21,384 bases of DNA from a virus: the IMG/VR virus record IMGVR_UViG_3300043119_000089, positions 1 to 21,384 of that record. One strand, 5' to 3'. The notes under the pieces were generated by a model that saw nothing but the letters and a program-made list of their open reading frames with translations, searched no databases and was not told the origin of the DNA. Numbering within the stretch: position 1 is the stretch's first letter; each line of letters begins with the position of its first letter. This document shows, one piece after another, positions 1 through 10,100 of this stretch. The position numbers were made by a program, and so were the translations under genes.

Positions 1-1070
1 GCGGTGCTGGTCAAAGCGGTGACCGCTTTGAGGGTGGGCTAAGCGGTATCTCCAACGCGCTGGGTGCGACCCCTAAAGGGTCTAAGCGTAAGGCCACCGG
101 TATTGCAAACCTTGTCTCAGGAGCCACCGGGATCGGTGGTCGGGCAAACCCCCTCACCGCAGGTATCTTAGGCGCCCTTACGGGGGGCCTTGGCGGCGCA
201 GCCTTGGGTGCGTTTCGCGCTAAACAGATGAACAAGGCGAAAGACGCCGAGGCGGGCGTAGCTCCAAACGCCGATAAAGGGCTTGGTTTGTTTAAGGCTA
301 CCGCCCCCGCCGAACCGACATATACGGGCCCCTCGTATAGCCATTCCAAATCGGCAGCACCGGACAAGAAGGCGGGCGATAAGCCTGTTGATATGATCGC
401 GGAGGCCCAAACGGGGAGCTTTCAGGCCATACCTAACCCGGCGTATGATCCGACGAATCCCATGTCGTCCCCATGGATTTCCAACCCGAGCTACGAGCAG
501 CTTTTGGCGTACAAGAAAGCTTCCGCTGCCGGGACAGCGGCCACCCAACCCACGCTGCCGCAACTGCATCCGGGGATGAACTATAACCCGGCACCAAAAG
601 TAGGGCCTCTGCAGATGGCAAAAGGCGGCGAAGTTCCTGCTCCCGCAAACGAGAAATCAGTGATCACGGCGGCAGTCGGGGCGATCAAAGGCGAGATGGA
701 CGAGCCTACCGCCGCGGTAGCTCTGGCTGCGTTTGTGCAGAAGTACGGCAAGGATTCGTTGCGGGACCTCGTTGACCGGGTGCAGTCGGGTGAGCTTGAC
801 CAGACTATCTCGGCGTCGTCTGGGAAATTAGCCGGCCCCGGCGACGGTATGAACGACCGCATCCCCGCGACTATCGGCGGGCAGCAAGATGTGCTATTAA
901 GTGATGGTGAGTTTATTGTCCCTGCCGACGTTGTAAGTGGGCTCGGGAACGGTTCCTCGGATGCAGGCTCAAAACAGCTCGAGAAATTCATCGCGCGTGT
1001 TCGCAACGAGCGCACCGGGAAAACGGAACAACCTCGTGCGATTAACCCCGCTACGGCTCTGCCGGCGTAA
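1..1070 (+). CDS. Phage virion-associated protein, 5'-truncated by the window edge
   Basis: The frame is open from the left edge (first complete codon at base 3) to the TAA at 1068-1070, giving at least 355 residues. A TTG at 204 and an ATG at 228 are in frame, but neither has a ribosome binding site, so the true start lies upstream of the window. Bases 150-212 encode a Gly/Ala/Leu-rich hydrophobic stretch (NPLTAGILGAL onward) that could touch a membrane or pack in a virion. The middle is rich in Pro, Tyr and Asn. The C-terminal third contains GPGDGMNDRIPA and then LLSDGEFIVPADVV, a pattern I recognise from conserved phage structural proteins of unknown exact role. A MAKGGEV motif at about 615 recurs in similar form in the gene two places downstream. 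It is followed after 18 bases by the next gene, so the two are probably cotranscribed. A virion role is inferred from context and the C-terminal motif; the specific function is unknown. Confidence 0.75.
   Translation, partial: GAGQSGDRFEGGLSGISNALGATPKGSKRKATGIANLVSGATGIGGRANPLTAGILGALTGGLGGAALGAFRAKQMNKAKDAEAGVAPNADKGLGLFKATAPAEPTYTGPSYSHSKSAAPDKKAGDKPVDMIAEAQTGSFQAIPNPAYDPTNPMSSPWISNPSYEQLLAYKKASAAGTAATQPTLPQLHPGMNYNPAPKVGPLQMAKGGEVPAPANEKSVITAAVGAIKGEMDEPTAAVALAAFVQKYGKDSLRDLVDRVQSGELDQTISASSGKLAGPGDGMNDRIPATIGGQQDVLLSDGEFIVPADVVSGLGNGSSDAGSKQLEKFIARVRNERTGKTEQPRAINPATALPA
11..31. repeat. 10-bp inverted repeat around one central base
   Basis: Bases 11-20 (TCAAAGCGGT) and 22-31 (ACCGCTTTGA) are perfect reverse complements separated by a single G at 21. 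The element lies inside the coding frame of the truncated first gene. The one-base spacer makes an RNA hairpin of full length impossible (a loop needs at least three bases, leaving a 9-bp stem with a TGA loop). It could equally be a protein-binding palindrome or chance. No second copy was noticed in the window. Confidence 0.5.
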
Positions 1071-1088
1071 ATACATAGGAGACTAGGC

Positions 1089-2114
1089 ATGTGTGGCGGC
1101 GGAACAACCCAACAGACAACCTCGAATACGACGGCATCGCTCCCGAAGTATATGGAGCCCTACGTCACCCGTAACCTTGCAAGGGCCGAGGCGGAGGCGT
1201 CTAAGCCGTATGAGGCGTATACTGGCGAGCGTATTGCCGACACGGACCCAAACACCGTTGCCGGTCGGCAGGCGATGCTAAATGCCTCAAATACCGGGAT
1301 TGCTGGGCTTGGCGCGGCTACGGATTACACTAAGCAGGGGATGAACCGGGCTACTGAGCTGGGGGATTACGACACGGGGACTTTCACCGAGGCTAACTTC
1401 TCTGACCCCGGTAAATTTACCGCCGCGAATGCGGGCGAGTATATGAGCCCCTACATGCAAGCGGTCGTCGAGTCGCAAAAGTCGAATGCGATGCTGGACT
1501 TTGACCGGCTACGTGGCGGGCGCGAAGCGCAGGCGGTTAACGCTGGAGCCTTCGGCGGCTCTCGTCGGTTCGTGCAAGAGGGCATCGCAAACGAAGGCCT
1601 AGCGCGGCAGCTTGGCGACATCCAAGCAACGGGGCTGCAGAACGCCTATACGGCGGGCACTTCGCAGTTCAACGCAGACCGCAGTGCATTGACGGACGTT
1701 GAAAAAGCTAAAGCCGCAGAACTAGCTCGGACTCAGGCAGGTGTAGAGGGTTCGCGCCAGTTTGGCGCGGGCCAAGGCCTCGCAGCACTTAATACGGGTG
1801 CCGACCTTGCAGGAGACCTTACGAAGTATGGCGAGCTTGGGCGGCAGACTGATATCCAGAATGCCCAGCTGAAGGGTCAGGTTGGCGCGGCGCAGACTGC
1901 CGAGGATCAAGCGCGTCTTGATCTTGACTACGCGAACCACTTGGAGCAGCAGGGGTATACCCGGGACCAGATTAACTGGATGACGAGTCAGGCGGCGGGT
2001 CAACCATCCCCGACAAACACTTCGACAGTAAATACCCAGCCGGGCCCCAACGCATTGTCGCAACTGTTTGGCGCGGGGTTGTCCGCTGCTGGTCTGTATA
2101 AGGCGTACACATAA
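1089..2114 (+). CDS. Phage virion protein, possible gp14-like internal virion protein
   Basis: This encodes 341 residues starting at ATG 1089, with AGGAG at 1077-1081 and a 7-base spacer. It opens with MCGGG followed by a Thr/Gln/Ser-rich tail; T7 gp14 also starts with Met-Cys, but that alone is weak evidence. Residues 118-182 hold a pattern I recognise from many marine and other phage structural proteins: EYMSPYMQAVVESQ, then NAGAFGGSRRF, then QLGDIQATGLQNAY. Residues 180-290 are rich in Ala, Gln and charged residues and look helical. The C-terminus (NALSQLFGAGLSAAGLYKAY) is a Gly/Ala-rich, mildly hydrophobic segment. There is no signal peptide: the Cys is at position 2 and is not preceded by a hydrophobic helix. 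The stop overlaps the next start in TAATG, indicating translational coupling. Position upstream of two larger virion genes suggests an internal or ejection protein; this is inference. Confidence 0.75.
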   Translation: MCGGGTTQQTTSNTTASLPKYMEPYVTRNLARAEAEASKPYEAYTGERIADTDPNTVAGRQAMLNASNTGIAGLGAATDYTKQGMNRATELGDYDTGTFTEANFSDPGKFTAANAGEYMSPYMQAVVESQKSNAMLDFDRLRGGREAQAVNAGAFGGSRRFVQEGIANEGLARQLGDIQATGLQNAYTAGTSQFNADRSALTDVEKAKAAELARTQAGVEGSRQFGAGQGLAALNTGADLAGDLTKYGELGRQTDIQNAQLKGQVGAAQTAEDQARLDLDYANHLEQQGYTRDQINWMTSQAAGQPSPTNTSTVNTQPGPNALSQLFGAGLSAAGLYKAYT

Positions 2115-4042
2115 TGATGAACCTTCTCGATACGCAGGGGAAGCTGAAGAACTTCTCCGAAGAACAGCTTGTCGCCCAGATGCAAGCGCCCTCGGGCGAC
2201 GTTCCTCAGTTCCTTGTTCTCAGCGAGATCGAGCGCCGCAAGCGTATGCGCGACGAGGCCCAGCGGCAGCAGGGAATGGACCAGACTACCGTGGCGCAGG
2301 ATGTGGTTAACGCTGCAGGTGTCCCCCAAGGGGGCATCGCCGATATGGCGCAGTCTATGGCTCCCCAGACCGATGTGACGCAGAACACCGGGATCATGTC
2401 GGCAGCGCCCCAGAAGATGGCTGGCGGCGGTGTGGTTAAGATGGCTGATGGAGCCAAGATTACTAACAAGGCAGTGTTTAACGATCCCACTACTATTTTT
2501 CGGGCTAACCAAGTGGGGATGACTGTTTCAGAATACCTAAACAGTCTACCGCCTGATCGTGTAGAGGCTATTGAAAAGGATGTAGCGCGCCGTAAAGGGC
2601 AAACCAAATTCCTGAGCAACGTCTTTGATCCTCGCCTAGCTGTGGCAGACCAGACTTCGGCGCAAGATGTAGAGCTTTCATTTGACCAGCGTAAACTAGA
2701 CGCCTTGGCAGACCTAGGTGCAAACCCAACCCGCGATTTTGGGGGCGAGACCTATTATGACCGGCCTCTGCCCACACTTCCTACAGCGCAGGAGGTATTT
2801 AATCGGGATAACCCCGCTCCGGTGGTTCTCCCTTCGCGTGACGACCGTACCCTTTCGGACTTCTACCGCGCGGCGCCCGGCAGTGCGTATGCTGAGCGCC
2901 GGCTGGTTCCGCCATCGAAGCGCGAGCGGACTCCTACGATTCTACAAGCGCTTGGGCTCGAGTCGTCTACACCTCGGGAGATTGTTGCGGACAACGGCGT
3001 TGACTTTTCCAATGCTATGGGGGACGCTTCTGCGACGGGTATGGGTGAGTTTGAAGGCCGTGCAGGCCCGATAGAGTCCCCCAAGCCTCTTGGTCCTAAA
3101 GCTATCTCCCGCACCGGGCTTCCGCTAAACCCGTACACACCTACCGCAATGGAAGATGTAATCGGTCGCGGCTTCAGTGCCGCCGGCGAAAAGGCGGGGG
3201 ACTTGTTTGGAATGCTTGGTGGGCGCACTGCCGAAGAACAAGCTGCGATTGAGGCTGCACGGGCGAAAAAACTAAAAGCCGACCGGGACGCCGCGCGTCA
3301 AGGTATCGCCGCGTTAACGGGAGCCGTTGACTTTCCGGCTTCTCAGACAGAAGCAGCGGCTGCAATCGCCGCACAGCCTAAAGCGCCTCCTCCTGCTCCC
3401 CCCGTCGATCAAACCTCTCCCGGTGGCGGCGGTGGCGGTGGCGGTGGCGGTGGCGGTGGCGGTGGCGGTGGCGGTGGCGGTGGCGGTGGCGGCGGAGCCG
3501 CATCGTCTTATGAGCAGATGCTTATGGACACGTTGAAGTCGCGCGAGAAGGCTCGGGAGCAGGACAAGTGGTTGTCGCTGGCCCAAGTTGGTATGGCTAT
3601 GATGGCGTCGCAGAGCCCCACGCTTGCCGGCGCATTCGGTGAGGCCGGCCTTAAAGGTGCTGAGTCCTACAAGAAGAGCCGGGACCAGTACGACACGGAC
3701 CGCATGAATATCATGGGCGAGCTCGAGCAGTACAAACAGCAGCGCGCTGCGGCTCAGGCAAAAGCCAGTGGTGGCGGGAAGCCGCCACCTATTTCGTCAC
3801 TCACTGCATTGATGAAAGAGCGGGACGACGTTAGCGCGCAACTGCAGGGTCTTGGCGGTATCCCAGAACCGGGCTGGTTTGGTCCCTCAGAAGATCCAAA
3901 CTCGATCGCGCGCAGTCAACTAACGGAGCGTCTACGCCGAGTAGAGGATGCACTGTCCTACGTATCTCAGGCTAATGGTATCCCGATGTACTATGGAGAT
4001 GTTCCGTCCGAGCTGCCGAATATGTCTGATCCAGCGTCGTAA
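2114..4042 (+). CDS. Phage virion protein with a 25-glycine tract
   Basis: The product is 642 residues. The ATG at 2114 overlaps the previous stop by one base (TAATG), and a second ATG follows directly at 2117, so initiation probably depends on termination of the upstream gene. The N-terminal 60 residues contain QFLVLSEIERRKRMRDEAQR, a charged helix common at the start of such phage proteins. A KMAGGGVVKMADGA segment lies at residues 101-114. Residues 115-436 are low in recognisable motifs and Pro-rich. Residues 437-461 are 25 consecutive glycines. After them comes DKWLSLAQVGMAMMASQSP and a helical, charged stretch to about residue 550, then a Pro/Gly linker and a final helical segment. The glycine run looks like a flexible linker between two structured parts. 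It is probably a virion or ejection protein working with the giant protein downstream. No enzymatic motif was seen. Confidence 0.75.
   Translation: MMNLLDTQGKLKNFSEEQLVAQMQAPSGDVPQFLVLSEIERRKRMRDEAQRQQGMDQTTVAQDVVNAAGVPQGGIADMAQSMAPQTDVTQNTGIMSAAPQKMAGGGVVKMADGAKITNKAVFNDPTTIFRANQVGMTVSEYLNSLPPDRVEAIEKDVARRKGQTKFLSNVFDPRLAVADQTSAQDVELSFDQRKLDALADLGANPTRDFGGETYYDRPLPTLPTAQEVFNRDNPAPVVLPSRDDRTLSDFYRAAPGSAYAERRLVPPSKRERTPTILQALGLESSTPREIVADNGVDFSNAMGDASATGMGEFEGRAGPIESPKPLGPKAISRTGLPLNPYTPTAMEDVIGRGFSAAGEKAGDLFGMLGGRTAEEQAAIEAARAKKLKADRDAARQGIAALTGAVDFPASQTEAAAAIAAQPKAPPPAPPVDQTSPGGGGGGGGGGGGGGGGGGGGGGGGGAASSYEQMLMDTLKSREKAREQDKWLSLAQVGMAMMASQSPTLAGAFGEAGLKGAESYKKSRDQYDTDRMNIMGELEQYKQQRAAAQAKASGGGKPPPISSLTALMKERDDVSAQLQGLGGIPEPGWFGPSEDPNSIARSQLTERLRRVEDALSYVSQANGIPMYYGDVPSELPNMSDPAS
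3422..3496 (+). repeat. GGTGGC hexamer tandem repeat encoding polyglycine
   Basis: The stretch is 25 glycine codons. It starts with GGT GGC GGC, continues with ten exact copies of GGTGGC at 3431-3490, and ends with GGC GGA. All codons but the last are GGT or GGC in strict alternation, which indicates growth by replication slippage rather than selection on each codon. Because the unit is six bases, gain or loss of a unit keeps the reading frame and changes only the length of the linker by two glycines. The opposite frames over this repeat also stay open as Val-Ala or Thr-Ala runs, but these are shadows. Confidence 0.95.
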
Positions 4043-4091
4043 AACAAGTCTAGCCGGGAAGCCCATGTTTCCGTATACTCGTACCCAAACC

Positions 4092-4097
4092 AAGGAG
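4092..4097 (+). promoter_or_regulatory. Ribosome binding site of the giant virion gene
   Basis: AAGGAG lies 7 bases before the ATG at 4105. It fixes the start of the 2663-residue protein, which is the only gene in the left module not overlapping or closely following its upstream neighbour (62 bases lie between 4042 and 4105). The rest of that gap shows no convincing promoter or terminator. Confidence 0.8.
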
Positions 4098-4104
4098 CGT
4101 AGAC

Positions 4105-7100
4105 ATGGGCATTTTTGACGTAACGGGCCGCTTGAGCGGTAAGAACTACTCCGTCAAAATCTCCGGCGAGGCCCCGAGCGCCACTGAACTTGCGCGTATC
4201 CAACAGTATGTCGCGGACCAAGAAGGTCAGTTTGCGACTAAATACAAGCAGCAGTTTGGCCAAGACCTAGCTCCGCGAGACGATGGTACGGCGCTTGGCC
4301 GTGGCTGGGCCAGCGGTATGCAGTCCGCCAAAGGCGGTCTCGGCGAGCTTTTGCAGACCTCAGGTAACCGGCTTGGGTGGAGTGGTCTTGAAGACTACGG
4401 AACCGGTATGGAGACCACTGCCGCCAAGCAAGCGGCTCGGTTGTCCCTCGAACAGCCTGCAGCCCTAGGATGGCGCGATGTAAAAGGGCTTGGTTCTGGC
4501 CTTACTTACCTTGGCGAAATGGCCGGTAGTTCGGCGCCTATCATGGGGGCGGGTGTCGCGGGTGCCGGGCTTGGCACCCTTGCCGCCTTGGCGGCTCCTG
4601 AGCTTGCTATCGGTGCAGGTGTAGCCGGAACAATCGGTGCGGGACTTGCAACCCTTCCATTCTATGCGGGCGAGAACCTGCAGGAGCAGGAGAAAGTTTC
4701 CGGCGAGGGCAATGTCAATCTCACTAAGGCGTTAGCCACTGGTGCGTTCCAATCGGCGCTGGACGCTGCGTCCCTTAAAGCTCTTGGCCGTCTTGGCGTT
4801 GGCAAGGCTGCGCTTGCAGCACTAGAGGGTGAGACCGGTCAGAAGCTCACTTCCCGCCTGCTAACCGGCGCGGTGAACGGTACACTGGCCGAGGGCGGTA
4901 CCGAAGCCGTTCAGGAACTAGCTACCATGTGGCAGGCCGGGGTAGATTTGAACTCTCCCGAAGCCCAAGATCGACTGCTCGGTGCCTTTGTCGGCGGCGG
5001 TGTCCTTGGCGGTGTTATCGGTGGCGCTGGTCGCGGCGCATTTGGTATGCGTCCCGATGCAGGGGTTACTCCGCCTGCTGCTCCTCCCGGTACGCCTGCG
5101 GCTACTCCGCCTGCGGTTACTCCTCCGAAAGCGCCTGCGGCTCCGACAAACACTACACTGACACCGGATGAGATAGACGCCCTTCGCGCCGAAGCGGCAG
5201 CGGCTGCTGCAGCGGTGCAGGAGACCATTACTACGCTTGATGCTTTGGGTATCCCGAAAGAGTCGGCGGCGTACAAAAAGCTCGTAAAGGCCCAAGAGTC
5301 TCCCACGAGCGAGAAGACATTGGCTAAGCTGGAGAGCGTCCTCAAGGCCTACGAGAACAACCCAAAGCTAGTCGATGCTGCCGTCCCCGGGCGTATTCGG
5401 GCTTATATTGACGCAACACGTGCAGCAACTGTCGAGAAACCGCAAGTTACGGTGGCGGACCCAGATGCTGTACCGGCGCCAAAACCGAAGGACGAGGTGG
5501 TCCAAGACCAAGTGGAGAAGGCCGAGGCTAAAGCGCCAGAAGCACCGGTTGTCGCTGCGGCTGCGCCACCGGTAACCGACATTCAAGGACCGGACTGGCT
5601 TAAAGAGAATGTCGCCCTTGCCCGGGAACAGGCCGATCGCAAAGGGATCACTGGGAAGATTGAAGACCTATTTGCTGAAGGGCTAACGGCTGCGCAGGTT
5701 CGTCTGCGCCTTGAAAAAGACGGCGATCTAAATGGTATAGATCAAACCGAGCGTCCCGGGTTTGTTACTTCCGTCCGTGCATCGTTGGGAATCCCATCGC
5801 AGATGGCAGAAGAAGGTAAAGCCGAGTTTGCCGCGTGGCGGCAGGGGTATGATGCCCGTAAAGCCCCGGCTGCGGCTGCGCCGCCCGTGGCCGCACCTTT
5901 GAGCAAAGAACGGCAGGCGAAGCTCGACGCGATTCAGGCACAGATCGACAAAGATACTGCCGCTCTGGCAGAATCTAAACAGAATACTGCCGTGCGTGAG
6001 GCTAAGGCAAATCAGTGGACAGCAGAGGATGAAGCGGATCTTGCTGATGCAGAAGCTATCGCTGCCGCAGGGAAAAAACACCCGGTCTACCTTCCTAGTA
6101 TCGACGCGCTTAAAGCAAAGCGGGACCGGGTTCAGAGAGCCGCGGCGGAACCAAAAACCGAAACTACTTCCGCAGGGGAGCAGCTTGTTGCGCCGGGGAT
6201 TGAAGCCCGTACTGCTACAGACCTTGTGCTTGCTGCTAAGGCTAGGACTGACCAAACCCGTCAAGCGAACGCCGCTCCTATGGACGAAGGCTTGTTCGGC
6301 ACACCTGCGGCGTCCGGCGATCTTGTGGACATGGCTAAAGCAAGCGAGGCAACCACTAAGGCCGAAGTTGCAGCCGCAGAAACGGGCGCAGCGCCAAAAC
6401 GAAAAAGACCGTACCAAGAACGTTGGCAAAAGTACCCGTTCACAAATGCGATCGGTGGGGTTATGCGGGGCTCGCCTTTGGCGAAAGACCTTGCAGACGC
6501 TCTAGGTGGAGTACCGATTCCCGACGTAATGCTACGCCCCGAGGGTAGCGGCCTTGCTGCCGCTGATCAGCTGACCGGGAACCTCCCTTCCGATTCCGAG
6601 TATTTGTACGTCCTCAATAAAGATGCACAGGGCGGACTCGACGCTCAGCACATCCTTGACCTTCTTATAGATGAAGCGACCGGTAAGGCTCGACCCGCAG
6701 GTGAGCAGGCGCTAAGGCACGAGGCGCGGAAGAACGAGGGTCAGGCAGGAAAAGCTGCCGCAGAGCGAGCGAGATTGGCTGCGCCCGAGGCCCCCTACAA
6801 GGGTATGCGTCCATGGCGTGAGGCTAGTGGCTTCTTCTCCTTTGAGGAGCAGGTTGGCTTCGCCGAGGAGTCTGTCGCTGAGCACGAAGCCGAAGCAGGA
6901 CGCCCACTGCCCCCCGACGTTAAAGAAGACGTTATCGACCACCTCGTTGACGAGGGCGGCACTGTACCCGACGCGCTGCAAGCGCTTGGCATCCCAGAAA
7001 CCCCCGCTGCACCCGCTGAAACTTTTACTCCGTTCGGTGACGAGACCGATATGCCCCCGACGATGGACGCAGCGGCGTTTGAAGACTGGTTTGCCGGTGA

Positions 7101-10100
7101 GATGGAGAAGGCACCCGCCGAGCCAGCGGTGGAGACCGTAGCTAAGAAGCCCGGTGCTGCCCGCAAGAAGCCGAACAAGGCGACCAAGGTAGCCCAGATT
7201 ATGGTCAAAAAGGCGATCTACGCCCGGGCCAATATCGAGGTGGAAGATGCCGTTGTAGCAGAGAAGGCCGCAGCAGATGAAGCAATCGCTTCCCTGTGGG
7301 AAGAGCGCGTGGCCCCGCTTGACACCGTGGCCAGCAACATTGTGCGCGGTATAATCCTAGAAATCGGGGACGTTGTAGACCCAACGACGCTTGGCGACCG
7401 TAAGGTGGTGCTCGAACTGCTTTCATATAAAGACCGAATTGACCCGCGTACCAAGACGACGAGCTTGCTGATGACTGATCGGCAGAACGCGAAGTTTGCC
7501 AAGACCTACTTTGAGAAATTCCCCACCCTTGTGGAGGGGCTGCTGACTATCGCACGAGACCTTGCAGAACCGGATACGAAGACGCTCTTCAACAACAAGA
7601 ATCAGGCGCCCGGGTCCGAAAACGCAAACTGGATGTTTGAGGGTGACGAGCTCGCTTCATGGACCGAAGCCTCCTTGTTCTTGGATCAGGGTACCGGGTA
7701 CGAAGCAGGGTCCAAGGCGGCGCAATGGGTTACTAATAACCTGTCCGCCGACGCTATCCAGCTCATGCAGACAGAAGTAGCCCGACTCCGCATGATCGAA
7801 GGAGTCGCCCGGCATCGGGTTATTAACGCAAATAACGCGGCTGTTCTTGCCGAGCGGAAAACCGAGGCGGACGAACGCTCCTTGCAAAAAGCCGGTTTGC
7901 TAAAAACGGATGGTACCCGTGTAACCATCGAAGAGGTAGCGGACGCCGCTGAACGGGAAGCCGCGCCAAAAGCTATGGCGGTCTTTCGTGGGGGAATTGT
8001 AAACTTTGACTTGTCATCGGGGAAAACCGTAAGTCTGCCAGAGACTCCCGCTGCAGTGACGGCAACGCCAATACAGGCAATCGAGGCCGCGAGACGGATT
8101 CCGCCGCGTAAGGGCGATACCGGTACCTCCATAGCAATCCGCGCTTTGCGGCCAGAGTTGACGGCAGAGCAGATAAAGAACCTGACCGATCTTGAGATTC
8201 TCGAGATCATGCGCGAAGCAGCGCAGTCGCGGGAGTTCCTTGGGGGCAAACTGTTTAGCAAGCCTTCCGTGCGGCAATCGTACAAAATGCGTATGCCGTT
8301 GGACCCGAACATTATTTCGTCGCTGCGGAACGGGCAGCTTAAACTGGCGCTGCGGTACCTTGCGTTTACGGCGACGGACCAACGCATCGCTGCGATGGCA
8401 AACCTACTGGCCGCGAATATCGAAGGCACCAGCGTGGCGGTGATTTCGCCGACGGACACTACGATGCGCGAAGACGAGCTCACAATACTCGGGAACAGCC
8501 ACGGTATCTACTACCCACAGTATGACACCATCGTCCTGAACGAGAATACCGGGTTGACGGTTTCTACTTTTCTGCATGAAGTCTATCACGCAGTGACACT
8601 GGCAGAGCTTAGCAAGCCGGAATCGCAGCTTCGGGCGGACCTGCAGCGGGTGTTTGATGCGATTGTCAATGACATCGCTCAGTATATGCCCGGGGCCCTG
8701 ACACTTGCGGAGTTCGTCTCCGAACTCAAAACCAACCCCGATCTACGTGCCGCCGTTGCAAAGATGGGCACCGAACGACTGGATTTGCCGCCACAGGCGA
8801 AGGGCCTTGGCGTACTCGAGTGGATCAAGCAGCTGTACACCAAGTTTGTTAAGCGGCTGCAGCGGTTTACGCGTCGTCCAAACCTGCTGGATCACTCGGA
8901 CGCCCTGATCGACATGATGGTCACACCAGAGCGAAACTCCGCGCCGGATATTCTATACTCTCGGTCTGGCGCCGGGGTGTCGTCGATGATGGACCGCTTC
9001 CGTGCGGGGGTAAACGCCACTGCACGCGATGCACAGAACACACGTGCTCGGCTGGCGGATGACGCGCTTACTATTCTGGATGGGGCAAGCGCATTCGGTC
9101 TTGAGCAGGTGTTGGGCGTCCTTCCCACCCTGCAAGTTGCTGATATCGCAAAGAAGCTCGGCGTGAAAAACCCCGACGAGATGATGCACACCGTTCAGCG
9201 TATGGACAGCCACCGGGCTCGTGCTGACGCACGTGTAAATGCAATGCGCGATGTTCTTGGGGCCTACCGCAAGAAAAACCCTGTGATGGCCTCCAATTTA
9301 GATGCTATTGCGACATCTATGTCGGCAGAGGGTGTAGACGTTACGCGTGATCGTAATGTGTATGATCAGTTTTGGCTGACCTACGAAACGCTTGACGCAA
9401 AGGGTAACGTGACTGGCCGACGGCGCGCTTCGTTTGCTTCGGCGTTGGACCGTGACCAGACAGTCGCGCTCCTAAACTCCGTCCCGAACAAAAACCGATC
9501 AAAAGCTCGTGCGTCCCACGATCCTGATCCTGCGCAGAACAAAGTGTACGACGACCTGAAGGTTAAGTTTAACGACGACACCTATCTGGACCAAGACGGA
9601 CGTGACCTGTTTGTCGCTCTGCGTGATTTCTACGCACAGGAATACGAGCGTCTCTGGACGGCACTGAACGGGGACATTTCGGAGTTCAACCTTGACCCGG
9701 ACATCGCGTCGAAGATCAAACAGAGTGCGTATGTCACAATCTTCGGTCCGGGCAGCGTTGACCCCTACATCCCCCTGTCGCGTGAGGGCGACTATTGGCT
9801 GGAGTTTGCGGCCTTTAATCCCGTGACGCAATCGACGGAATCGGCGAAAATGACGTTCCCGTCGTCGCGGGCTCGGGAACGGTTCGTCGCGTGGCTGAAA
9901 ACCCAGCAGGGAGTCCGCAAGGACGCCAACGGAGACCCGATTGTCTCCGCGTATACGGCGGTTGAGTTTGCTACCAAGGGTTTCCGTGCGGCCAAAGACC
10001 CAATGGCGGCGGCTAGTGTGTTGAAGGTCATAACCGACTACAACATGAAACACGCTGGAAACCCCCAGAAGGAGATCGCTGCAGACGTCATCGAGCAGCT

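Noticed and set aside
204-1070. TTG at 204 as the start of the first gene
   Set aside because: The frame is open to the window edge, no ribosome binding site precedes 204, and the upstream residues continue the same Gly/Ala-rich composition.
1089-1103. Lipoprotein signal suggested by the early cysteine
   Set aside because: Cys is at residue 2 with no hydrophobic signal segment before it.
4051-4079. Promoter before the giant gene (TATACT at 4074-4079)
   Set aside because: The -10 is good, but no -35-like hexamer lies 16-18 bases upstream and there is no extended -10.
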